From Lawsonibacter sp. (GTDB taxonomy: Bacteria; Bacillota; Clostridia; Oscillospirales; Oscillospiraceae), in contig JAAWAD010000005.1 in assembly GCA_022791995.1 (NCBI GenBank), positions 1 to 58,934 on the forward strand: DNA of 58,934 nt, given 5' to 3'. The first letter of the stretch is position 1, and each line of letters starts with the position of its first letter. This document shows positions 17,461 through 25,161 of the stretch, piece by piece. Below the pieces are notes generated by a model, which ran no database searches, had not been told where the DNA came from, and saw only the letters and a list, made by a program, of their open reading frames with translations. Made by a program: the position numbers and the translations under genes.

Positions 17461-18333
17461 TCAGCGCTCTACGCCCACATAGAACAGGGCGACCGTGCCG
17501 GGTCCGGCGTGGGCGCCGATGACTGGACCCACATAGTTTAAGTATACCTGCTTGACGCCCAGGCGGTCCTTGACCATTCGCCCCACCATTTTGGCGTCCT
17601 CCAGACAGTCTCCATGGCTGACAAAGACCGTTTGATCGGCTGGGTCGATGGCGGTAAGCTCCATTTTATCCACCAGGGCCTGAAGGGAAGCCCGGCGGCC
17701 CCGGGCCCGGCCCGCACTGACCAGCCGGCCCTCGTTGTCCACATGGAGCAGCGGCTTCAGCTGAAGTATAGAGCCCACCATGGCAGTGGCGGCAGAGATG
17801 CGTCCCCCACGTTTCAGAAAGAGGAGGTCGTTCACAGTAAACTGGTGGCACAGGGACAGCTTATGGCTCTCCACCCAGCTGCGCACCTCCTCAATGGAGC
17901 GCCCCATGGACCGCAGGCGAGCGGCCTTCCAGACCAAAAGGCCCTGGCCCAGGGAGGCGCACAGGGTGTCCACCGTGTAAATTTTCCGGCTGGGGTAGCA
18001 CTCCCGCAGCTCCTGTACCGCTGCGGCTGAGGTGCTGTAGGTGGAGGACAGGGCGGAGGAGAAAGACAGGATCAACACGTCCTGTCCCATGCGGAGCACG
18101 GGGCTCAACGCCCCGATGTATTGGGCCAGATTCACCCCGGCAGTAACTGCCCCCTCTCCCGCCCGAAGGAGGTCGTAAAATTGGTGCAGGTCCATGTCCC
18201 GGTGGTCCGGGTAATTGTAATAGCTCTTTCCCTGGATAGTGAAGCTGAGAGGGAGAACATGGACATTCAGCCGCTGAACCAGCTCAGCACCCAGGTCGGC
18301 GGAAGAATCGGTGAAAATGGCAAAATCGGACAA
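17461..18333 (-). CDS. DegV family fatty-acid-binding protein
   Basis: A 290-residue DegV-domain protein (PF02645). The N-terminal FAIFTDSSADLGAELV contains the family DSxxDL motif, and later LILSFSSALSSTYSTSAAA is the conserved fatty-acid-head-group loop. DegV proteins bind fatty acids; FakB members hand them to the FakA kinase for membrane phospholipid synthesis. No fakA is visible here. The gene lies 39 nt downstream of the DUF1836 gene in the same direction and is probably co-transcribed. Confidence 0.9.
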   Translation of the reverse strand: MSDFAIFTDSSADLGAELVQRLNVHVLPLSFTIQGKSYYNYPDHRDMDLHQFYDLLRAGEGAVTAGVNLAQYIGALSPVLRMGQDVLILSFSSALSSTYSTSAAAVQELRECYPSRKIYTVDTLCASLGQGLLVWKAARLRSMGRSIEEVRSWVESHKLSLCHQFTVNDLLFLKRGGRISAATAMVGSILQLKPLLHVDNEGRLVSAGRARGRRASLQALVDKMELTAIDPADQTVFVSHGDCLEDAKMVGRMVKDRLGVKQVYLNYVGPVIGAHAGPGTVALFYVGVER

Positions 18334-18372
18334 TGGGAACGCTCCTTTTCAAAAAACTGGATGCAGAGAGGC

Positions 18373-18906
18373 TCAAGTCCTGCTCCGCTTCTTTTTCTCC
18401 TCTCCGGCGGGCTGGAGGATGTCCAGAACGCGGGCGCAGGCCAGCTGATTGGCATAGCTGCGCAGAGCCAGGGTCAGGGCAATCCGGGCCAAGTCCTCCT
18501 GCTGGGCGTCCTCCTCCAGGGTCTGCGCTGTGTCCTTCAGGGCCTGGTCCAGCGCCCGGCAGAAATAGCTGTACAGCTCCTGGTCGTTTTTTCCGGTGGC
18601 CTTCCCGGCGGAAATTAAAACCCCGGTGTCCCGGACGGACAAAATTTTTTTCAGAGCCGATACGGCGGTAAGGTAGCCCAGGTGGACCGGGCCGTACCGC
18701 TTTCCCTCTGCCCGGGGCACCAGACCGTCTTTGATGTAGTTGTTGACCATGGCAGAGGTGAGGGCCTCTCTGTTATCAAAGTGGATCAGCTGACGGGGCA
18801 TATACGAAATCAGCTGGTCCATGTACAGGGCGAGGTCAGGCAGCTCCTCCCAGGGCGAGGGCCGCTCCTGCTCCATACGGGCCTTTAAATCGCGCAGTTC
18901 TTCCAT
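18373..18906 (-). CDS. DUF1836 domain protein
   Basis: A 177-residue protein. Residues about 35-85 (MPRQLIHFDNREALTSAMVNNYIKDGLVPRAEGKRYGPVHLGYLTAVSALKKILS) match the DUF1836 pattern: a MerR-like winged helix-turn-helix followed by helices. The C-terminus EEKKKRSRT is basic. The family is common in Firmicutes, often next to degV, and is presumed regulatory. The start at 18906 is chosen because GGAGGG lies 9 nt upstream; the earlier ATG at 18927 would put that ribosome site inside the coding region. A promoter lies just upstream, making this the first gene of DUF1836-degV. Confidence 0.82.
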   Translation of the reverse strand: MEELRDLKARMEQERPSPWEELPDLALYMDQLISYMPRQLIHFDNREALTSAMVNNYIKDGLVPRAEGKRYGPVHLGYLTAVSALKKILSVRDTGVLISAGKATGKNDQELYSYFCRALDQALKDTAQTLEEDAQQEDLARIALTLALRSYANQLACARVLDILQPAGEEKKKRSRT

Positions 18907-18939
18907 GGGACGAATCCCTCCTTGCAAATTGTTTCTAGT

Positions 18940-18968
18940 ATGCTACCATGCCATGCACAAAATTGCAA
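18940..18968 (-). promoter_or_regulatory. Promoter of the DUF1836-degV operon
   Basis: On the minus strand: TTGCAA (18963-18968), 17-bp spacer, TAGCAT (18940-18945). Confidence 0.6.
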
Positions 18969-19054
18969 GAGGTTTCTGATTGTCCCATCGTGGAAGATAC
19001 CTGGCTTTTTCTATTTCTGCCCCTTGCGGGAGTAAGAACAGCGTCAGAATAAGG

Positions 19055-19954
19055 CTACCGCCGGTCCATGCGGCGACGCAGACGCTCCAGCGCGCTGGTG
19101 TGGTCCAGAGAACGCAGTCTCGGAAAGGCCCGGAGGATCCGGCGCTGGCCGAAAGTTTCCTCTGTCAGCAGTGCCTTCCACTCTGCCAAGTGGTTGTGGA
19201 GGGCGGTGTGCCGGCTCTCCCGCTGCGCCAGAAGAATCGCTCGATGCTGTGCCATACTGTTACGCAGATCGTCCATCCGCTCCCGCTGCTCCTCCAGTTC
19301 GGCGGTAAAGGCTTCCCGGCGCTCATCCAGAACTTTTTTCCAATCCTGGCCCTTCTCTGCGGCCTCCAGAACCCGCTCCGCCAGATCCTCGCCCAGCTCG
19401 TCCGAGAGCTCTCGAATGCAGCCAGCCAGTTCGTCGATTCGCTGAAGACGGCGGTTCATATGAGAAATGGTGCGCAGAGTGGCGGTCAGATCCAAAGTCA
19501 TGACAGCCCCCAGCAGAGCCAGCAGTCCCCAGCCAAGCCCTTGAGATAACCAACGAATGAGAAAGAGAATGGAGGGGTGAAGGACCTTTATCACAAACAG
19601 GCAGGCCAGTCCCCAGGCAGCGGAAAAGCGCAGGCAGATATAGCCCCCTAGATTGAAGGGTCTGTCGGAATAGTCCCACCAGCGCTGGTGAAACAGTTTT
19701 TCCAGCGCAAAGCCGGTGAGCCATTCCAGCAGCGAGGTGAGGAACACAGACCCGAGATATAGCGCAACCAGGTTGGATTGAAGAGGGAGCAGGCAGCCCA
19801 AGGCGATCACGACACCGAAACCGTAAATAGGACACACTGGGCCGTTGAGAAAGCCGCGGTTGACAAAGCCTCCTGTAACCAGGGCAGCATAGCCTACCTC
19901 GACACACCAGCCGAAAAAGGAGTAGACAAAAAATATCCACAAGGTAAAATACAT
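19055..19954 (-). CDS. PF06541-type membrane protein (putative ABC transporter permease)
   Basis: A 299-residue protein. About four to five membrane segments occupy residues 1-165, with the family start LWIFFVYSFFGWCVEVGYA and the motif GFVNRGFLNGPVCPIYGFG that defines PF06541. The C-terminal 130 residues form a charged, probably coiled-coil cytoplasmic region (EELGEDLAERVLEAAEKGQDWKK...). The family is named a putative ABC-transporter permease, but its transport role is not established and no ATPase gene is adjacent. Start ATG at 19954 follows AGGAAAGGGG. Confidence 0.85.
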   Translation of the reverse strand: MYFTLWIFFVYSFFGWCVEVGYAALVTGGFVNRGFLNGPVCPIYGFGVVIALGCLLPLQSNLVALYLGSVFLTSLLEWLTGFALEKLFHQRWWDYSDRPFNLGGYICLRFSAAWGLACLFVIKVLHPSILFLIRWLSQGLGWGLLALLGAVMTLDLTATLRTISHMNRRLQRIDELAGCIRELSDELGEDLAERVLEAAEKGQDWKKVLDERREAFTAELEEQRERMDDLRNSMAQHRAILLAQRESRHTALHNHLAEWKALLTEETFGQRRILRAFPRLRSLDHTSALERLRRRMDRR

Positions 19955-19978
19955 AAGCGGAGCCCCTTTCCTGGGACG

Positions 19979-20007
19979 AGTATACCCTGTTTTTGAAAAA
20001 AAGTCCA
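19979..20007 (-). promoter_or_regulatory. Promoter of the PF06541 gene
   Basis: On the minus strand: TGGACT (20002-20007), 17-bp spacer, TATACT (19979-19984). Confidence 0.6.
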
Positions 20008-20061
20008 GGGGAAGGGGTCGAATTTCGAGGCAGGGGTGGGAGATAGGGCCTGCGCTTTGCC

Positions 20062-20092
20062 TTGACGCGGCATGGAATTTGTGGTATATAAT
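20062..20092 (+). promoter_or_regulatory. Promoter of the chromate transporter pair
   Basis: TTGACG (20062-20067) with either TATATA (20085-20090, 17-bp spacer) or TATAAT (20087-20092, 19-bp spacer). Confidence 0.65.
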
Positions 20093-20127
20093 GAACAGAA
20101 AACTAAGACCATATGAGGTGAAGCGAT

Positions 20128-20685
20128 GTGAATATCTATGCAGACCTGTTTTTGACCTTCGCCAAAGTGGGAGTTTGCACCTTCGGCGGCGGTTATGCCA
20201 TGCTCCCCATCCTCCAGCGCGAGGTGGTAGAGGGCAAGGGATGGGCTAAGGACGAGGAGCTGACCGACTACTTTGCCGTAGGCCAGTGTACTCCGGGCAT
20301 CATTGCGGTGAATACCGCTACATTTATTGGGTTTAAGTTCAAAAGCTATCCGGGTGCAGTGGTGGCTACGTTGGGACTGGTCTTTCCTTCCCTGGTCATC
20401 ATCACGGCGATTGCCGCCTTTTTATCCAACTTTGCGGATATTCCTGTGGTTCAGCACGCTCTGGCAGGGGTAAACGCCTGTGTAGTGGCCCTGATTGCCT
20501 CCAGTGTGTTGAAGCTGGGGAAATCCACCCTGAAAGATGGGATATCTGTTGCCATTTTTCTGGTGGTGCTGGGGCTGGCCTTTTTTGTTGGGCTGTCTCC
20601 TGTGCTCCTCATTGTGGGGGCGGGGCTTGTGGGATATGTAGCCCGTTGCCTGGCCGGCATGAAGCAGGGGGGTGAGGGCAAATGA
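20128..20685 (+). CDS. Chromate transporter, N-terminal-type half protein
   Basis: A 185-residue membrane protein of the CHR family (PF02417). The start FAKVGVCTFGGGYAMLPILQREVV and the later YFAVGQCTPGIIAVNTATFIG are the family's conserved FGGG and TPGP-like motifs. Single-domain CHR proteins work as a pair with the next gene, in contrast to fused ChrA. Known members export chromate, but the true substrate of Clostridia short CHR pairs is not established. The start is a GTG at 20128 with GAGGTG at 20115-20120; the nearby ATG is followed at once by a stop. Overlaps the next gene by 4 nt. Confidence 0.88.
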   Translation: MNIYADLFLTFAKVGVCTFGGGYAMLPILQREVVEGKGWAKDEELTDYFAVGQCTPGIIAVNTATFIGFKFKSYPGAVVATLGLVFPSLVIITAIAAFLSNFADIPVVQHALAGVNACVVALIASSVLKLGKSTLKDGISVAIFLVVLGLAFFVGLSPVLLIVGAGLVGYVARCLAGMKQGGEGK

Positions 20686-21245
20686 TTCTTCTGCGCCTGT
20701 TTTTTGCGTTTGCTAAGGTAGGTCTCTTCGCTGTGGGGGGCGGCCTGGCCACCATTCCGTTTTTGCAGAACATGGGGATAGCCACGGGCTGGTTTACCGA
20801 CGCTGACCTGACTACCATGATCGCTGTGTCTGAGTCCACACCTGGCCCTATGGGAGTCAATATGGCCACCTATGTGGGCTTCGAGACCGCTGGTTTGCCT
20901 GGAGCAATCGTGGCCACCCTGGGGTTGATTGCGCCCTCTGTCGTCATTATTGTTGTGATTGCTGGCTTTTTGCAGAAGTTTCGCCAGTCCAAGACCGTGG
21001 ATGCCGTCTTTTCTGGTCTGCGTCCTGCCTCTACCGCGCTGATTGCCTCGGCGGGGTTGTCTGTGGCTGTCTCCGTTTTCCTGGTTCTGGGCGGAACAGA
21101 GGATCATACCCTGTCAGTTCATTGGATCAGCCTAGCGCTGGCGGCTGTTGTATTCCTGTGTATGCAGATCAAACAGCTGAAAAAGCTCCATCCCATTGTG
21201 TTTATTGCCGCTGCGGCCGTGGTTGGCGCGCTGCTTCAGCTCTAA
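20682..21245 (+). CDS. Chromate transporter, partner half protein
   Basis: A 187-residue CHR-family protein with five or six membrane segments and the motifs FAKVGLFAVGGGLATIPFLQN and SESTPGPMGVNMATYVGFE. It starts by ATGA overlap with the previous gene, so the two halves are translated together and probably form an antiparallel heterodimer. A strong terminator follows directly. The pair shares one promoter and no regulator is adjacent. Confidence 0.88.
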   Translation: MILLRLFFAFAKVGLFAVGGGLATIPFLQNMGIATGWFTDADLTTMIAVSESTPGPMGVNMATYVGFETAGLPGAIVATLGLIAPSVVIIVVIAGFLQKFRQSKTVDAVFSGLRPASTALIASAGLSVAVSVFLVLGGTEDHTLSVHWISLALAAVVFLCMQIKQLKKLHPIVFIAAAAVVGALLQL

Positions 21246-21305
21246 CAGATACACCCCGCTGTCTTCTCAGGCAGCGGGGTGTATCTGCGTTGGGGGAATT
21301 TTGTT
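21246..21305 (+). terminator. Terminator after the chromate transporter pair
   Basis: A perfect 16-bp stem (21246-21261 with 21272-21287) followed, after a few bases, by a T-rich tail. Confidence 0.85.
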
Positions 21306-21332
21306 TTACATAACCATGTTGAATAACCGAAG

Positions 21333-21375
21333 TTATCCACATTGTCCACAGAGTTTTCCACACCCCTGTGGATTT
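21333..21375. promoter_or_regulatory. Cluster of DnaA-box-like 9-mers
   Basis: TTATCCACA (21333-21341, consensus), TTGTCCACA (21342-21350, directly adjacent), TTTTCCACA (21354-21362) and, inverted, TGTGGATTT (21367-21375). Four boxes in 43 bp between the terminator and tsaD. No dnaA, dnaN or gyrB gene is in the window, so this is not the classical origin; it may titrate DnaA or control neighbouring genes. Confidence 0.6.
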
Positions 21376-21481
21376 TTTGGGGCAGGACCCCTTCTTCTTT
21401 GCCAGAAGAGGAACCTATGTCCGTTTGATTACAGGGCGTTGGGTAACATAATGTGGTATCTATCCCCCTGAGGATGGGAAC

Positions 21482-22492
21482 CTACCCTAGGGAGATGTCC
21501 CTGGTGGCGTAAGAGTTCAGCTCTGGCCCGGCCCGGTGCCCGGACAGGTATTCATAGTACCCCTGGCAGCCGATCATAGCGGCATTGTCGCCACAGTACC
21601 GAAGTTCTGGAAGGTAGAGAGCAATTCCGTTTTCTGTGCAGGACCGCTGAAGATCGGCCCGGATACGCCGGTTGGCGGCCACACCGCCGGCTACTGCCAG
21701 ACGGCCATAGCCTGTCCGGCGGATAGCCTCCAGCGTGCGGGGGACCAGCGCATCGCTCACGGCCCGGCTGAAGCTGGCGGCGAAGCTGGGCAGCTCCAGG
21801 TTCTCGCCCTTTTGCTGTGCGTTGTGAATCAGGTTCAGGCTGGCTGTTTTCAGACCGGAAAAGGACAGATCCAGCTCTGCTCCCTGGACATGGGCCAGAG
21901 GAAGGGAATAGCGGCTGTCATCTCCACCCTCGGAAAGGCGGTCCAGCGCTCCGCCTCCAGGGTAGCCCAGTCCCAGGACCCGGGCTACTTTGTCAAAGCA
22001 TTCTCCGGCGGCGTCGTCCCGAGTGCCGCCCAGAACAGACATGTCGGTGTAGCCCCTCACATCCACAATGGCTGTGGTTCCCCCGGAGACGCACAGACAG
22101 ACAAAGGGAGGCTCCAGCTCGGGGTGGGTAATATAGTTGGCGGCAATGTGTCCCCGGACATGGTGAACAGGGATCAGAGGGACGTCCAGGGCAAGTGCGG
22201 CTCCCTTGGCAAAATTCACCCCCACCAGCACCGCTCCAATCAGGCCAGGGGCATAGGTCACCGCCAGGGCGTCCAAGTCGGCCGTTTCCATCCCGGCCTG
22301 AGTCAGTGCCTGGCTGCACAGGCTGGAGATTGTCTCAATATGCGTCCGGGAGGCCAGCTCCGGCACCACGCCGCCATATATGGCGTGCATTGCAGTCTGG
22401 GAGGAGACGCAGTTGGACAGTACCCGACGGCCGTTTTGGACTACAGCGGCAGCGGTGTCGTCGCAGGAGGATTCGATGGCTAAAATATTCAC
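21482..22492 (-). CDS. tsaD: tRNA N6-adenosine threonylcarbamoyltransferase TsaD
   Basis: A 336-residue ASKHA-fold enzyme. With TsaB and TsaE it moves the threonylcarbamoyl group from TC-AMP to A37 of ANN-decoding tRNAs. The metal ligands H111 and H115 (PVHHVRGHIAAN) and the phosphate loop CVSGGTT are present, as is the N-terminal LAIESSCDDTAAAV. The start is a GTG at 22492: AGGCAGGA lies just upstream and the length then matches the family. The frame is open to 22591, but the extra residues are not conserved. tsaB and tsaE are not adjacent here. Its 5' region overlaps the codB promoter region. Confidence 0.95.
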   Translation of the reverse strand: MNILAIESSCDDTAAAVVQNGRRVLSNCVSSQTAMHAIYGGVVPELASRTHIETISSLCSQALTQAGMETADLDALAVTYAPGLIGAVLVGVNFAKGAALALDVPLIPVHHVRGHIAANYITHPELEPPFVCLCVSGGTTAIVDVRGYTDMSVLGGTRDDAAGECFDKVARVLGLGYPGGGALDRLSEGGDDSRYSLPLAHVQGAELDLSFSGLKTASLNLIHNAQQKGENLELPSFAASFSRAVSDALVPRTLEAIRRTGYGRLAVAGGVAANRRIRADLQRSCTENGIALYLPELRYCGDNAAMIGCQGYYEYLSGHRAGPELNSYATRDISLG

Positions 22493-22525
22493 AGTGGAGT
22501 TCCTGCCTTTCTCTGAAAAAACTGG

Positions 22526-22554
22526 TTGAAAAAAGGGCATATTTCCTCTATAAT
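22526..22554 (+). promoter_or_regulatory. Sigma-A promoter of codB-codA
   Basis: TTGAAA (22526-22531), 17-bp spacer, TATAAT (22549-22554). The predicted transcript start leaves a leader of about 55 nt that folds as described in the next entry. Confidence 0.88.
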
Positions 22555-22571
22555 AGCGAATGATGCGGCGT

Positions 22572-22610
22572 GTATTGCCACGCCCTGTCAAAAAAAGAAG
22601 ATAGGGAGGC
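22572..22610 (+). promoter_or_regulatory. Two-hairpin leader of codB, second stem covering the ribosome site
   Basis: Hairpin 1 is GGCGTG/CACGCC around loop TATTGC. Hairpin 2 is CCCTGTC/GATAGGG around an A-rich loop; its 3' arm runs into the GGGAGG ribosome site of codB. The length and location are those of a small translational switch, but it matches no riboswitch class I know. Confidence 0.45.
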
Positions 22611-22616
22611 GGTTCT

Positions 22617-23858
22617 ATGGCACAGCAGACAAGCGTCCGGCGGGGCGCAGACGACGACTATTCCCTGGAGGCGGTCCCAACGGAAGCGCGCAAAGGCTTC
22701 TGGAGCATGTTCGTGGTGATGATGGGGTTCACCTTTTTCTCTGCCAGCATGAGTGTGGGGGCCAAGCTGGGCAACGGCCTGGATCTGAGCGGCTTTGTGT
22801 GGGCAGTGGTCATTGGGGGCGTGATTCTGGGGGCCTATACCGGCGGTTTGGCATACATCGGCTGTGACACCGGGCTGACCCTGGATCTGCTGGCCCGGCA
22901 CTCCTTCGGCGCCGCGGGCTCTAAGCTGGCCTCGGTGCTGATTGCCTTCACGCAGATTGGCTGGTTCGGCGTGGGAGTGGCCATGTTTGCCATCCCGGCG
23001 GCGGAGCTGCTGGGGGTTCCGCCTATGGTACTGGTCCTGCTTGCCGGGGGATGTATGACCGCCTCTGCCTACTTTGGCATCAGGGCCCTTACGGTGGTCA
23101 GCGCCATTTCGGTTCCCCTGATTGCCGCTTTGGGCATCTACTCCATGGCCTTGTCCACTGTGGAGGGAGGCGGTCTGGCAGCCATCTTCTCCAAATCCGC
23201 TGGAAGCCTGACGGTGATGGCCGGGGTGGGGCTGGTGATTGGTTCCTTTGTCAGCGGCGGCACCGCCACCCCCAACTTTGTCCGGTTCGCCAAAAATAAT
23301 GCTGTGGCGGTGTCCACCACTGTCATCGCCTTTTTCCTGGGAAATTCTTTGATGTTTGCCTTTGGGGCGGTAGGGGGTGCCTTTACCGGCAAGGATGACA
23401 TTTTTTATGTGATGATTGCCCAAGGGCTGGCCATTCCGGCCCTGGTGGTGCTGGGGGCCAACATCTGGACCACCAACAACAATGCCCTGTACACCGGCGG
23501 TCTGGGTTTGACCAATATCACCGGCCTGCGGCAGAAGCCCATGACCCTGGTCTCCGGCGCGGTGGGTACGCTGGCGGCCATCTGGCTGTATAACAACTTT
23601 GTGGGCTGGCTCAATTTCCTCAACGCCACCCTGCCGCCGGTGGGTATCATTGTTATGCTGGACTATCTGCTCCACCGTGCCGATTACCGGGCGGGGGCCG
23701 CTCCGGCCCGCACGGTACACTGGGGGGCCATCGCCGGGGTGGTTGTGGGAGCGTTGGTGGGCAATTTTGTTCCCGCAGGCATTGCCTCCCTCAACGCTAT
23801 GTTGGCCGCCAGCCTGTGCTATCTGGCGGCGGACAGGCTGGTGTATTCCAGGGGATAA
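22617..23858 (+). CDS. codB: Cytosine permease (NCS1 family)
   Basis: A 413-residue integral membrane protein with about twelve hydrophobic segments. GFTFFSASMSVGAKLGNGLDLSGF and the glycine-rich second segment match NCS1 cytosine permeases (E. coli CodB, 419 residues). It imports cytosine by proton or sodium symport. Downstream codA, 44 nt away, encodes the deaminase, which fixes the substrate assignment. The ATG at 22617 follows GGGAGG. Expression is probably controlled by the strong upstream promoter and the hairpin leader. Confidence 0.92.
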   Translation: MAQQTSVRRGADDDYSLEAVPTEARKGFWSMFVVMMGFTFFSASMSVGAKLGNGLDLSGFVWAVVIGGVILGAYTGGLAYIGCDTGLTLDLLARHSFGAAGSKLASVLIAFTQIGWFGVGVAMFAIPAAELLGVPPMVLVLLAGGCMTASAYFGIRALTVVSAISVPLIAALGIYSMALSTVEGGGLAAIFSKSAGSLTVMAGVGLVIGSFVSGGTATPNFVRFAKNNAVAVSTTVIAFFLGNSLMFAFGAVGGAFTGKDDIFYVMIAQGLAIPALVVLGANIWTTNNNALYTGGLGLTNITGLRQKPMTLVSGAVGTLAAIWLYNNFVGWLNFLNATLPPVGIIVMLDYLLHRADYRAGAAPARTVHWGAIAGVVVGALVGNFVPAGIASLNAMLAASLCYLAADRLVYSRG

Positions 23859-23902
23859 CCTCCCTGTTCTGCGGCAAATGAAATGATAAGGAGTAAATCA
23901 CA

Positions 23903-25138
23903 ATGCTGATTCAAAACGTGTGGATCGAAAATGCCACAGAAGTCTCTGATATCCGGGTGACGGATGGCAAATTCGAGGAGATTGGACCAGATCTGACGCC
24001 ACGACCGGGGGAGGAGGTGCTGGACTGCACTGGTACGCTGGTTCTGCCCCCCTTCATTGAGTCCCATGTCCACCTGGACACCTGCCTGACAGCAGGGGAG
24101 CCGGTATGGAACCAGTCGGGCACTCTCTTCGAGGGGATCCAGTGCTGGGCGATGCGGAAAGAGATGCTGTCCAAGCAGGACGTGAAGGACCGGGTCCGCC
24201 GGGCTGTGCGGATGCAGGCCCAGAACGGGGTGCAGTTTGTGCGCACGCATGTGGATGTCACCGACCCCAAGCTGACTGCCATGGAGGCCCTGCTGGAGCT
24301 GCGGGAAGAGCTGCGGGATACTGTGGATATCCAGGTGGTGGCCTTTCCCCAGGAGGGAATCGACTCCTACCCCAACGGCCGGCAGCTGATGGAGGACGCG
24401 GTAAGGATGGGGGCTGACGCAGTGGGGGCCATCCCACACTTTGAGTTTACCCGGGAGTATGCCGTGGACTCGGTGAACTTCGCAATGAAGCTGGCGGAGC
24501 GCTACGACAAGCTGGTGGATGTCCACTGCGACGAGATTGACGACGAGCAGAGCCGCGGCCTGGAGGTGCTTGCCGCCCGGGCCTATGAGTCGGGGCTTAC
24601 CGACCGTGTCACCGCCAGCCATACCACCGCCATGCACTCCTACAACAACGCCTATGTGACCAAGCTGATGCGGCTGCTGAAGCTGTCCAAAATCAACTTT
24701 GTCTCCAACCCCCTGGTGAACACCCACCTCCAGGGCCGGATGGACACTTACCCCAAGCGCCGGGGAATCACCCGGGTGAAAGAGCTGCTGGCAGAGGGGA
24801 TCAACGTCTCCTTTGGCCACGATGACATCTTTGACCCCTGGTATCCTCTGGGCACCGGCGATATGAGGGATGCGGTCTTTATGGGGCTTCATGTCTGTCA
24901 GATGATGGGGTATCAGGAGATCATGGACTCCTATAAGCTGATTTCCACCAACGCCGCCAAAACCCTCCATTTGGGGAGCTGCTACGGCGTCCGGGTTGGA
25001 AACCCGGCCAGCTTCCTTGTTCTGGACGCGGATAATTTCTACAACGCCTTGAACCGGAAAAGCGAGATCCTCTACTCCTTCAAAAACGGAAGGCTGATCG
25101 CCAAAAGCGCACCTGCCCAGCGGGAGGTCCTGTTTTAA
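23903..25138 (+). CDS. codA: Cytosine deaminase (amidohydrolase superfamily)
   Basis: A 411-residue metal-dependent hydrolase that deaminates cytosine to uracil and ammonia. The metal-binding H55-V-H57 (ESHVHLDTC), the catalytic HCDEIDDEQSR segment (its glutamate is the proton shuttle), SHTTAMHSYN and GHDDIFDPW are all nearly identical to E. coli CodA motifs, which separates it from isoguanine or creatinine deaminases. Start ATG at 23903 follows AAGGAG. In operon with codB; together they salvage exogenous cytosine for pyrimidine and nitrogen supply. Confidence 0.95.
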   Translation: MLIQNVWIENATEVSDIRVTDGKFEEIGPDLTPRPGEEVLDCTGTLVLPPFIESHVHLDTCLTAGEPVWNQSGTLFEGIQCWAMRKEMLSKQDVKDRVRRAVRMQAQNGVQFVRTHVDVTDPKLTAMEALLELREELRDTVDIQVVAFPQEGIDSYPNGRQLMEDAVRMGADAVGAIPHFEFTREYAVDSVNFAMKLAERYDKLVDVHCDEIDDEQSRGLEVLAARAYESGLTDRVTASHTTAMHSYNNAYVTKLMRLLKLSKINFVSNPLVNTHLQGRMDTYPKRRGITRVKELLAEGINVSFGHDDIFDPWYPLGTGDMRDAVFMGLHVCQMMGYQEIMDSYKLISTNAAKTLHLGSCYGVRVGNPASFLVLDADNFYNALNRKSEILYSFKNGRLIAKSAPAQREVLF

Positions 25139-25161
25139 CCAGACCTGAGCACGGGCGGTGT

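Noticed and set aside
21333-21375. Chromosomal origin of replication
   Set aside because: DnaA-box-like sites are present but dnaA, dnaN, recF, gyrB and rpmH are not in the window, and no adjacent AT-rich unwinding region is obvious.
22572-22610. preQ1-I riboswitch before codB
   Set aside because: The first loop is too short and lacks the pseudoknot complement expected for preQ1-I; the downstream genes are for cytosine, not queuosine precursors.
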